The translations under genes and the position numbers were made by a program. A stretch of DNA of 39,410 bases from Candidatus Omnitrophota bacterium (GTDB lineage: Bacteria > Omnitrophota > Gorgyraeia > Duberdicusellales > 4484-171): assembly GCA_024231025.1 (NCBI GenBank), contig JAAEQW010000068.1, positions 1 to 39,410 of the forward strand, given 5' to 3'. The notes beneath the pieces were generated by a model. It ran no database searches and was not told the DNA's origin. It was given only the letters and a program-made list of their open reading frames with translations. Within the stretch, counting starts at the first letter, position 1, and every line of letters begins with the position of its first letter. This document shows positions 32,625-39,410 of this stretch, in pieces.

Positions 32625-33233
32625 CTAATTATCATCGACAAAAGAGAAGCTTTTCAGTATTTGCTCGCAAACTGAATCAAATTTTGTCTTATCCATTCCA
32701 GAGTTTATAAAATTAATTGTAAATATCGTATTTTTTTGCCTAATGAAAACAATGTCAGCATGGTATGTTGTGGACTCCGGATGTATATATTCTTTTGAAG
32801 AATAATTCCAACCATAGGGTTCGATATCTAGCCTTAGTGCTTTCTCTTCCCCTATTATATATGGTAACTCAATTATATTGTATTGCCATTTATCTTTGCT
32901 ACTAGTATTGTATTTACGCCATGCTTCTTCTGAGTGTTTATCCATTTGTTTTTTTTCTTCTTCGGCCAACTGTCTCAAAGTTAAACCTTTATCTTCCCGT
33001 GTAGCGATAAATATTACACCTTCTGCAGTACGCATTTTATGTAGCTCGCATGCGAGATGGTCACTCCATTTTGTAAATTGCCCATCGCCATCAATATTCC
33101 AGTCACTAGGAATACTAACTTTATATCCATGTTTTTCATCGATATAAGTATTATTTGCATGCCCAATTTTCGGAAACCACAAAGATAAGATACCAGTAAT
33201 CGCAACGATTAATATAAAGTTTATTTTTTTCAT
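32625..33233 (-). CDS. Exported PsbP-like protein of unknown function
   Basis: A signal peptide (MKKINFILIVAITGILSLWFPKIGHA) is followed by NNTYIDEKHGYKVSIPSDWNID, the opening of the PsbP/DUF1795-like fold found in many small exported bacterial proteins (a 'GYKVSIPSDW' start). Alternating strands and an amphipathic helix (LTLRQLAEEEKKQMDKHSEEAWRK) continue to a C-terminal INFINSGMDKTKFDSVCEQILKSFSF, also typical of the fold. The frame opens at 33251, but AAAGGAGAG before ATG at 33233 decides the start. No enzyme motif is visible; the role is unknown. It is bordered by hairpins and the RAYT remnant, so it appears to lie in a repeat-rich island. Confidence 0.72.
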   Translation of the reverse strand: MKKINFILIVAITGILSLWFPKIGHANNTYIDEKHGYKVSIPSDWNIDGDGQFTKWSDHLACELHKMRTAEGVIFIATREDKGLTLRQLAEEEKKQMDKHSEEAWRKYNTSSKDKWQYNIIELPYIIGEEKALRLDIEPYGWNYSSKEYIHPESTTYHADIVFIRQKNTIFTINFINSGMDKTKFDSVCEQILKSFSFVDDN

Positions 33234-33278
33234 TTCTCTCCTTTTACTCATAACAGGTACACTAAGTTAACAATAAAT

Positions 33279-33320
33279 CCTGACCAAAATCGCAGCTTTT
33301 GGGTCAGGTGTCTGCCTGAC
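33279..33320. repeat. Paired hairpins downstream of the RAYT remnant
   Basis: CCTGACC (33279-33285) pairs with GGTCAGG (33302-33308), extended inward by AAAA/TTTT across a one-base bulge. GTCAGG (33303-33308) also pairs with CCTGAC (33315-33320), so the two hairpins are mutually exclusive. No T-run follows, so it is probably an element end rather than a terminator. Confidence 0.5.
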
Positions 33321-33594
33321 GATAGGCATGGAATGAATTTGTTATAGATTAATCCTTCAACTATGTTCAGGACAAGTTAAATCGTCAATATCATTCTCCC
33401 AGTTTTGGGGGTTGTTTGCAATATATTCTCGTATGGCGTTAAGAGGTCGATCATTTCTAATAATACGGTCATAAAACGATCTTTGCCAAACAGGATTCCC
33501 TGGTGCATTACGCAAGGTGTTGATACGCTTTGTTACCACGGATTTAAAACCAGCGACAAATAATGATAATGATTGTTTTTGATTAATTTTATCC

Positions 33595-33618
33595 GTAGGG
33601 GCCGATGGCTGTCGGCCC
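33595..33618 (+). repeat. REP-like GTAG + hairpin, copy C (inside RAYT remnant)
   Basis: GTAG (33595-33598) is followed by GGGCCGA...TCGGCCC (33599-33618), a 7-bp stem with a 6-base loop. Copy D at 33767-33790 is its inverted twin, and with flanks the pair forms a perfect inverted repeat of about 27 bp. It is the same arrangement as copies A and B, with a different palindrome. Confidence 0.78.
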
Positions 33619-33766
33619 TTTATGATATTATTTTTGATTATAACAATTCCATGAATATGGTTGGGCATGATTATACGTTCAATTTTATTTCGTTTCGAAT
33701 AATTTCAGAATTTTTTAATTCGTCATTAACAATTAAACCAAATTCATTTAATTTTACATCTATAGA

Positions 33767-33790
33767 GGGCCGACAGCCATCGGCCCCTAC
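33767..33790 (-). repeat. REP-like GTAG + hairpin, copy D (inside RAYT remnant)
   Basis: GGGCCGA...TCGGCCC (33767-33786) is followed by CTAC (33787-33790), so it reads GTAG-hairpin on the minus strand. It is paired head to head with copy C about 150 bp away. Confidence 0.78.
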
Positions 33791-33918
33791 GGATGTTTCA
33801 TTATTTATTGTTTTGCCGAATATATTTGCGTGTTCATGTGTGCATATCGTGATGAAATAATAACCATTCAGGGAATACTCATAATTTTGTAATCGGGTAG
33901 ATCTTCTGGTTTTAATAG

Positions 33919-33935
33919 GGTAGCTGTCCCCCGAT
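33919..33935 (+). repeat. Dispersed ATCGGGGG repeat, copy 2
   Basis: GGTAGCTGTCCCCCGAT matches the reverse complement of 32509-32525 at 14 of 17 positions. It replaces the expected start region of the RAYT remnant and lies 13 bp from the end of the protease gene. Confidence 0.4.
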
Positions 33936-33947
33936 TGAAAAATACAC

Positions 33948-35183
33948 TTATTTGGCGGTTCTTAGGGCATTGATCCGTTCTAAAACCGGCGGATGGCTAT
34001 ACTGGAGAAATACCTTCCAGGGGTGTGGGGTGAGATTTGATAAGTTATCTACACTTAATTTCTTTAAAGCATCAATCATTGCCTCCGGTTTGCCGTAGGT
34101 GCGCGCGGCATAGCTGTCGGCTTCATACTCGTGCCGGCGTGAAAAAATACCACTAATCACTGAAAAAACGGTTTGGATTGGTGAATATAAAAAGCCGAAG
34201 AAAAACAAACTACCATAAATCGAGAGCTTCTGCATCTTAAATGCCGAAAAAAGCCCCGGATTATTAATGAAAAACGAAAGAATAAAAAACATAAGTGCAG
34301 TTGTAAAAACCGACATTAAAATGCTCTTTAGGATATGCTTTTTCTTATAGTGACCAATTTCGTGCGCTAAAACTGAAACTAACTCATCGGTAGTGTGTTT
34401 TTTTATTAAAGTATCAAAAAGCGCGATTCTTCGAAACCTGCCAAATCCCGTAAAAAACGCATTGCTTTTACTGGAACGCCGGGAACCGTCCATCACGAAA
34501 ACACCTTTCATCTTAAAATTCTCTTTGCTGGCGTAATCATTAATCGCACTTTTAAGCTCACCATCTTCTAGCGGAGTGAATTTGTTAAAAAGAGGCATAA
34601 TCACGACCGGCGCAATGAATAATAAAAATAATTGAAAAAGCACTACTGCCACCCAACAATATATCCACGCGACCGAACCAGTTCTTGCAAAAAACCATAA
34701 TATCGCCGAAAAAATAACCCCTCCAATAATCGCAGTCAAAACTAAACCTTTGATAATATCAGCAATAAAAGTTTTAATTGTTGTGCGATTGAATCCATAT
34801 TTTTCCTCAATAACAAAAGTGTGGTAGACATCAAAAGGAATGCTAATTAATTGTGAAAATAAAATAAGTATCCCGGCAAAAATCAAACCGGTAAAAATAA
34901 AATTTAAATGAAATGAACGCGCAAGCTGGTCAACATAGTTAAAACCGCCCAGCAATATAAAAAACACTACCCCCACTACCGATACTGTCGAGCTAAACAA
35001 TTTAAAAAGAGTATTCTCTTTTAGATACTCTTGAGACTTCCTATACTTTTTTTCATCATAAAAACCACAAAACTCATCTGGTAATTCTAATTGTAAATGC
35101 TTTACGTTAGCCGTTTCAACAATAAGGGCAAGAAGATACTCACCAACAATGATCGCTAAAATAATTAAAAGGTAGATATTCAT
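33948..35183 (-). CDS. Ste24-type M48 zinc metalloprotease
   Basis: This integral-membrane peptidase has 411 residues and the Ste24/CAAX-protease layout: several membrane helices, FDVYHTFVIEEKYGFNRTT (a conserved Ste24 segment), the zinc motif HEIGH (His274, Glu275, His278) and the third ligand in EADSYA (Glu354). NAFFTGFGRFRRIALFDTLI before the zinc motif is also typical of M48A. In eukaryotes Ste24 trims prenylated proteins; bacterial members probably degrade or process membrane proteins. Its ATG overlaps the metH stop codon (ATGA), although no functional connection is known. The gene seems complete. Confidence 0.92.
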   Translation of the reverse strand: MNIYLLIILAIIVGEYLLALIVETANVKHLQLELPDEFCGFYDEKKYRKSQEYLKENTLFKLFSSTVSVVGVVFFILLGGFNYVDQLARSFHLNFIFTGLIFAGILILFSQLISIPFDVYHTFVIEEKYGFNRTTIKTFIADIIKGLVLTAIIGGVIFSAILWFFARTGSVAWIYCWVAVVLFQLFLLFIAPVVIMPLFNKFTPLEDGELKSAINDYASKENFKMKGVFVMDGSRRSSKSNAFFTGFGRFRRIALFDTLIKKHTTDELVSVLAHEIGHYKKKHILKSILMSVFTTALMFFILSFFINNPGLFSAFKMQKLSIYGSLFFFGFLYSPIQTVFSVISGIFSRRHEYEADSYAARTYGKPEAMIDALKKLSVDNLSNLTPHPWKVFLQYSHPPVLERINALRTAK

Positions 35184-37558
35184 TTACCGGTAAGTTTTTT
35201 AACAACGCGCACCGCATCAACCCCATCTGATGCATACTCAGCACCCAGTGATTGAGCATATTTTTTAGTAATTACCGCTCCACCAACTATGAATCGGCAG
35301 TTTAATTTTTCATTTTTTGCGGCAAAGATAACATCTTTCATATTAACCATCGTTGTAGTCATTAACGCAGATAGACCAACAACACAGGCTTTGTGGCGCT
35401 TAATTTCAGTAATAATCTTTTCAGTTGAGACATCACTACCTAAATCAACCACATTAAAACTATGATTTTTTATCATAAGTGCAACAATGTTTTTGCCGAT
35501 ATCATGAATATCGTCCTTTACGGTTGCTAGAATGACTACGGTCTGTTTGCTGGTTGATGTAGTTTTTTTAAGATGCGGCGCAAGAAAATTAAAAGCAATT
35601 TTCATGCTTTCGGCACTGGCAATGAGTTGCGGCAAAAAGTATTGCTTTTTATCAAAAAAATCACCAACTTTATCAATCGCCGGTATCATTGCTTGTTTCA
35701 CTAACCTATCGGCGCTGATACTCGATTTAAGCGCTTGTGAAACAAGAGATTCTATATCGTCACGGTTTCCTTCGATAATCGCCAAAGATACTTTGTCCTC
35801 GATTGAAAGGTCCACCTTTTGAGTGGATTCTTTTTTTGTGAAGCGACTAATGTACTCACGCGCATCTCGATCGCGATTCATTAAAAGATCGGTACAAAGC
35901 CGGCTCAAAGTTAGTCGCTCATTCATTGGATTAACAATCGCCATTGTCAGCCCGGACGCCCTTGCCATCGCAAGAAACTCCGCGTTAATTTGAGCGCGCT
36001 GAGGCATGCCAAAGGAGATATTTGATAAACCAACTACAGTATTGCATTTTAACCGTTTATTGGCCCAGGATATAGTTTTTAATGTTTCAATCGCGGCATC
36101 AGGATTGGATGATACCGACATCGCCATGCCATCAACTATAATATCATCAGTCGTGAAACCAAACTCTTTTGCTTTTGTTAATACTTCCTCTATAATTGCC
36201 TTTCTTTCTTCAAATTTATGAGGAATCCTCTTGCCGCTTAAAGGAAGTAGCACAAACATCGCCCCATACTTTTTAGCTAAAGGCAGTAGTCGTTTTATTT
36301 TTGCTGGTTCGGCAGATATCGAATTAATCAATGCTCTTCCTGGATATATTCTTAATGCGGCCTCGATAGCGTCAATTTTTGTTGAATCAATAGTCAAAGA
36401 CGCATCACAACTTACACTAAGCATTTTTATGATATTGACCATCATTTCTTTTTCATCAACACCACTGGTGCCAACATTAATGTCTAGAAGTGCTGCGCCG
36501 GCATTTTCTTGATCTTTAGCTAATCGACGAACAATTGAGGTTCTTTTATTTCGAAGATCGTCAGCTAAATCTTTTTTTCCAGTAGGATTTATGCATTCCC
36601 CAATCATGACTAGCGGCCCATCAACGTCTAGGATTACACTTTTACGCGCAGAGCTAACCGCGCTTATTGATTTGACTAACGGCATGATTGGTTTAAATTT
36701 AGAGATTTTCCGCTTTAGTGCCTTAATATGTGCAGGCGTTGTGCCACAGCAGCCTCCCATTAAATTAACCCCACAAGAGGCAAAAGCGCTCGAATATGAC
36801 GCAAATTCTTGTGGATTCATTGAAAATACTGTTTTCCCATCTACTAACTGCGGCATCCCAGCATTAGGCTTTGCAACTAGCGGCACTTTCGCATAGGGCT
36901 TAATCATCTTTATAAAATCAACCATTCGCTTTGGCCCAGTAGAACAATTACAACCAACAGCATCAGCACCTAAGCTTTGTAGCGTTATAAGCGCAGTGGC
37001 AGGATCAACGCCATTAAGGCTTCGACCATCTTTTTCATAAGTCATGGTAACGATCGTAAATTTATCACTAAGCTCCTTAACCGCAATTAATGCAGCACGT
37101 GCCTCTTGAATATCCATCATTGTTTCAATCGTAAAGAGATCAACTCCACCATCAAGCAGGCCTTTTACCTGGTCTTTAAAGATATTTACCGCCTCTTCAA
37201 AACCAAGTGGGCCAAACGGCTCAATGAATTTTCCACTAGGGCCAATACTTCCAGCCACAAGAGCTTTCCCCTTAACGGCTTTTTTGGCTATTTGGGTCAA
37301 TTCTTTGTTTATTTTGCGAACATTGAAATTGCCATATTTAGAAAGTTTTAACTTGTTGGCGCCAAAAGTGCAGGTGTAAACCACATCACTTCCCGCACTC
37401 ACATAATCACGGTGCACTGACGTAACAATTTCTTTGTTGTCAAGGCACCACCCTTCAGGGCAAACACCCGAAGGCATACCCTTCTTTTGCAATTCGGTGC
37501 CAATGGCTCCATCAAGAATAAATACTCGTTTTCTTAAAAATCCGCTAATATTTTTCAT
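35180..37558 (-). CDS. metH: Cobalamin-dependent methionine synthase core, without activation domain
   Basis: It has 792 residues in three modules. The homocysteine-binding domain (1 to about 285) has ILDGAIGTELQKKG, TFGANKLKLSKYG and the zinc Cys residues in VGCNCSTGP and GGCCGTTPAHI. The pterin/methyltetrahydrofolate-binding domain (about 310-570) has MIGECINPTGKK and LLDINVGTSG. The cap plus B12-binding domain (about 580-790) has DIHDIGKNIV with His685 as the cobalt ligand and VGLSALMTTT. It moves methyl from methyltetrahydrofolate through cobalamin to homocysteine. The usual C-terminal reactivation domain is absent and is encoded by the gene just upstream (37555-38172), with ATGA overlaps on both sides of metH. 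E. coli MetH is about 1227 residues; the split arrangement resembles Thermotoga. Confidence 0.93.
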   Translation of the reverse strand: MKNISGFLRKRVFILDGAIGTELQKKGMPSGVCPEGWCLDNKEIVTSVHRDYVSAGSDVVYTCTFGANKLKLSKYGNFNVRKINKELTQIAKKAVKGKALVAGSIGPSGKFIEPFGPLGFEEAVNIFKDQVKGLLDGGVDLFTIETMMDIQEARAALIAVKELSDKFTIVTMTYEKDGRSLNGVDPATALITLQSLGADAVGCNCSTGPKRMVDFIKMIKPYAKVPLVAKPNAGMPQLVDGKTVFSMNPQEFASYSSAFASCGVNLMGGCCGTTPAHIKALKRKISKFKPIMPLVKSISAVSSARKSVILDVDGPLVMIGECINPTGKKDLADDLRNKRTSIVRRLAKDQENAGAALLDINVGTSGVDEKEMMVNIIKMLSVSCDASLTIDSTKIDAIEAALRIYPGRALINSISAEPAKIKRLLPLAKKYGAMFVLLPLSGKRIPHKFEERKAIIEEVLTKAKEFGFTTDDIIVDGMAMSVSSNPDAAIETLKTISWANKRLKCNTVVGLSNISFGMPQRAQINAEFLAMARASGLTMAIVNPMNERLTLSRLCTDLLMNRDRDAREYISRFTKKESTQKVDLSIEDKVSLAIIEGNRDDIESLVSQALKSSISADRLVKQAMIPAIDKVGDFFDKKQYFLPQLIASAESMKIAFNFLAPHLKKTTSTSKQTVVILATVKDDIHDIGKNIVALMIKNHSFNVVDLGSDVSTEKIITEIKRHKACVVGLSALMTTTMVNMKDVIFAAKNEKLNCRFIVGGAVITKKYAQSLGAEYASDGVDAVRVVKKLTGK

Positions 37559-38172
37559 CTTATACCTGCAATTGCTGTAACTGATTTTTCCGGTGTAAGT
37601 ATATAACTTTGCGTTAGGCTAACACCAAAACGCTTTAAGTCTAAAGTATCACATATAATTTTTTGATTGTCCAGTGTAAAATCTCCGTAACCAGCTGAAT
37701 AACGCCGTTTGGTGATATGCTTGCTTTCCCGCACAAGTTGCCGAGAGAAATAATTTACAATCCAATTTAGGCTTTCATCTATCATCTCACTTGCGGTAGC
37801 ATCAAAAACTACTGACGCAGTTAAATTATTTTCGCTAATCGCGTCTATAATTTTCTGCCCGGCAGTTGCTCCCATAATTAAAATCTGTGAACAACCTTCT
37901 AAAAACTTCACAAGCTGCTGACTCTCAAAAACAATACCATCGGATAGTATTACTTTATTTGGCTCAACATCCTTCACGCCGGCGATTACACCTGCGCCTT
38001 TTATATTTATTAATGATGCCGCCTGACTTATATGCTCCTCAACTTCTAAAGCTTGGGAATCTTCTAGAACGGTTTTACCCTTAGCAAATTTTAAACGCGC
38101 ATATATCCTCTCTTTAGGTGGCGCTATAATTATATTTTCAAAATAATTTACATTCATAATTGTACTATCCAT
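37555..38172 (-). CDS. Separate MetH reactivation-domain protein
   Basis: The C-terminal signature KRRYSAGYGDFTLDNQKIICDTLDLKRFGVSLTQSYILTPEKSVTAIAGI matches the methionine synthase B12-activation domain (Arg-x-Ser-x-Gly-Tyr-Gly-Asp, SAM-binding). The rest shows its alpha/beta body (FDATASEMIDESLNWIVNYFSRQL). It would use SAM to restore methylcobalamin on MetH. At 205 residues it is compact. ATG at 38172 and an in-frame ATG at 38157 (MNVNYFENI) are both possible; neither has a strong ribosome binding site. Its stop codon overlaps the metH start (ATGA), consistent with one functional unit. Confidence 0.88.
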   Translation of the reverse strand: MDSTIMNVNYFENIIIAPPKERIYARLKFAKGKTVLEDSQALEVEEHISQAASLINIKGAGVIAGVKDVEPNKVILSDGIVFESQQLVKFLEGCSQILIMGATAGQKIIDAISENNLTASVVFDATASEMIDESLNWIVNYFSRQLVRESKHITKRRYSAGYGDFTLDNQKIICDTLDLKRFGVSLTQSYILTPEKSVTAIAGIR

Positions 38173-38188
38173 ACAAAAATTCTATAAC

Positions 38189-38213
38189 GGGCAGGCACAA
38201 GGCCTGCCCCTAC
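38189..38213 (-). repeat. REP-like GTAG + hairpin, solitary copy E
   Basis: GGGCAGGC and GCCTGCCC (38189-38209) pair around a 5-base loop, followed by CTAC (38210-38213), so the minus strand reads GTAG-GGGC like copies A-D. It lies between the MATE and activation-domain genes, with no transposase nearby. Confidence 0.7.
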
Positions 38214-38240
38214 ACAGAACCAACAGTCTCCATTATATCA

Positions 38241-39410
38241 TCAGCCATTGCATTTTAAAACACGGACGTTTACCCAGCATAAAGCAACAACGCCCGCGCA
38301 AATATTAGCAATGGTAATACCGGCAAATATTCCAAAAAGTCCAAAAAGCTTTGCACCACAGTAAGCAAATGGAATATAAAACACAAAAACACGCACAATC
38401 GATATTAACGCCGCTCTCATTGGATAATTTATCGCATTAAACACCGCACTGCTTAGGCGACACATTCCATAAAATCCATAACTTAAGGGAACAACGTATA
38501 AATAACCACTTATGCTACTTACAACTTGAGCGTCTTTACTAAACAGTGCCGCAACAACACCAGCGCAAGATAAAAAAACAATACTGTTAAGCACACCCCA
38601 CCAAAAAGAAAAATAGTTGCTTATGTTTATTGCCAAGCACACTCGCTTAAACTTTTTCGCACCCCAATTTTGGCCGACAAAAGGAACCAATGCCGCCCCT
38701 AATGCCATAAGCGGTATAAGAGCAAAATAACCAACTCTTAACCCCGCGGCTAAAGCAGCCACTGCCCGATTACCAAATCCGGACACAAGATAAGTAATCA
38801 CCGCTACCGACATCGGAAACAAAAGGTTAGTTAAGACCGACGGAACGCCAATATATAAAACTTTCTTCCATGATTCAATAACCTCTTTTATTTTTGGAAA
38901 AGAAGCATCAATCATTTTTTCACGAAAAGTTAAAATAAAAAATGATATTAAAAAAGAAAATGCCCTGGCAATGACTGTTGCCAACGCAGCACCGGCAAGC
39001 CCAAGACGAGGAAAACCAAAAAGTCCAAAAATCAATATCGGGTCAATCGCAATATTTATCGCCGCTGAAACCATCATGATCATCGCCGGATATTTAGCAT
39101 CACCGGTAGCACGAATCGCATTATTACCAATCATTGGAACAACCACAAAAACAGCACCGACATACCAAATAATCATATACTGCCTTATAAGCGGCATCAT
39201 CTCACTGTCTGCCCCAAGCAATGCAAATACCGGCTTTATAGTAAAAAGCCCGCAAACAACAAATAGCGTGACGATTAAAACCGACAAAACAAGTGAATCG
39301 GTTGTAAGACGCCTCACTTTATTGTGGTCACCTTCTCCAATCGCACGCGATATAACCGAAGATACCGCTGTGCCAAGTCCCATCGCAATTGCACCAATCA
39401 AAGTGATTAC
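38241..39410 (-). CDS. MATE-family efflux transporter (5' end outside the window)
   Basis: About 390 residues of a MATE-type transporter are visible; the frame is open to the right edge (VITLIGAIAMGLGTAVSSVISRAIGEGD), so the first membrane segments lie beyond the window. Landmarks are GLGTAVSSVISRAIGEGD, GNNAIRATGDAKYPAMIMMVSAAINIAIDPILIFGLFGFPRLGLAGAALATVIAR and VPFVGQNWGAKKFKRV, each characteristic of the family. About ten helices remain. It would export small molecules or lipid-linked compounds using a Na+ or H+ gradient; substrate unknown. The 68-bp gap before the activation-domain gene holds REP copy E. Confidence 0.92.
   Translation of the reverse strand, partial: VITLIGAIAMGLGTAVSSVISRAIGEGDHNKVRRLTTDSLVLSVLIVTLFVVCGLFTIKPVFALLGADSEMMPLIRQYMIIWYVGAVFVVVPMIGNNAIRATGDAKYPAMIMMVSAAINIAIDPILIFGLFGFPRLGLAGAALATVIARAFSFLISFFILTFREKMIDASFPKIKEVIESWKKVLYIGVPSVLTNLLFPMSVAVITYLVSGFGNRAVAALAAGLRVGYFALIPLMALGAALVPFVGQNWGAKKFKRVCLAINISNYFSFWWGVLNSIVFLSCAGVVAALFSKDAQVVSSISGYLYVVPLSYGFYGMCRLSSAVFNAINYPMRAALISIVRVFVFYIPFAYCGAKLFGLFGIFAGITIANICAGVVALCWVNVRVLKCNG

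Larger units (their letters stand above)
33357..33915 (-). pseudogene. RAYT transposase remnant (frameshifted, no start)
   Basis: The C-terminal part (33357-33668) reads MPNHIHGIVII...VWQRSFYDRIIRNDRPLNAIREYIANNPQNW, with the HUH motif and the expected C-terminal helix. The upstream part reads, in another frame, RRSTRLQNYEYSLNGYYFITICTHEHANIFG and KLNEFGLIVNDELKNSEIIRNEIK, the normal N-terminus of the family, and then stops at a TAA in the VIMPNHIHG approach (near 33680). One frameshift separates the halves and no ATG remains at the N-terminus. As in the transposase at 49-717, two inverted REP-like palindromes lie inside the coding sequence (33595-33618 and 33767-33790). The gene is a pseudogene; the palindromes differ in sequence from those of the first copy. 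Confidence 0.85.

Noticed and set aside
38173..38240. Cobalamin or SAM riboswitch ahead of the methionine synthase unit
   Set aside because: The gap is only 68 bp and is filled by a REP-like hairpin; no B12-box or SAM-riboswitch pattern is visible.
1..39410. CRISPR arrays, tRNA and rRNA genes
   Set aside because: No regularly spaced repeats were found, and no cloverleaf or rRNA sequence was recognised on reading both strands.

Overview
The window is AT-rich, gene-dense bacterial DNA from a Gram-negative-type cell: it has a lipobox lipoprotein, a type II secretion system (T2SS) secretin operon, an opgB-like phosphoglycerol transferase and polyprenol-type glycosyltransferases. There are no rRNA or tRNA genes to place it. 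The combination of a GspL with a PilM/PilN layout, a four-helix-bundle insertion element, repeat-laden IS200-like (RAYT) transposases, a large SpvB/Rhs protein and a split cobalamin methionine synthase resembles uncultured lineages such as Omnitrophota. That placement is inference.

Layout. (1) 1-12.4 kb, all minus strand, is accessory. Its promoter region (12.30-12.35 kb) leads into a GIGT-repeat 'tail-fibre-like' exported protein, two small exported proteins, a truncated ORF6N protein and a 2135-residue SpvB/FG-GAP/YD-repeat Rhs protein. These are followed by membrane-anchored proteins of unknown function, a lipoprotein and, at the left edge, a RAYT transposase with hairpin repeats. (2) 12.4-21.5 kb, minus strand, is one T2SS-like operon in the order gspE, gspF, gspG, gspI-like, gspJ, gspK, gspL, gspM/pilO-like, gspC/pilP-like, gspD. 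It is interrupted between gspF and gspG by a four-helix-bundle gene bounded by inverted repeats. (3) 21.7-32.0 kb, plus strand, is a tightly packed surface-glycan operon: methyltransferase, B12-type radical SAM protein, GT2, polysaccharide pyruvyl transferase (frameshifted at an A10 run), FrhB-like Fe-S protein, LPG-synthase-like membrane protein, GT39-like transferase, and a fused phosphoglycerol transferase/GDPD protein. (4) 32.0-33.9 kb holds a PilZ protein, a PsbP-like secreted protein and a decayed second RAYT. (5) 33.9-39.4 kb, minus strand, is a housekeeping unit: MATE transporter (running off the edge), MetH activation domain, MetH core and a Ste24-type protease, the last three joined by ATGA overlaps.

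How it may work together. The start of the T2SS operon and the start of the accessory Rhs-containing run share a nearly identical promoter module: a -35 TTGACA inside a GTGACRTTT-N20-AAATGTCRC inverted repeat. This suggests that the secretion machine and a set of large exported surface proteins are switched together, with the Rhs and tail-fibre-like proteins as possible substrates. The pseudopilins in the operon carry Ser or Ala instead of Gly at the prepilin cleavage site. No prepilin peptidase is present, so it must be encoded elsewhere. No stretch over 300 bp lacks a gene or gene remnant.
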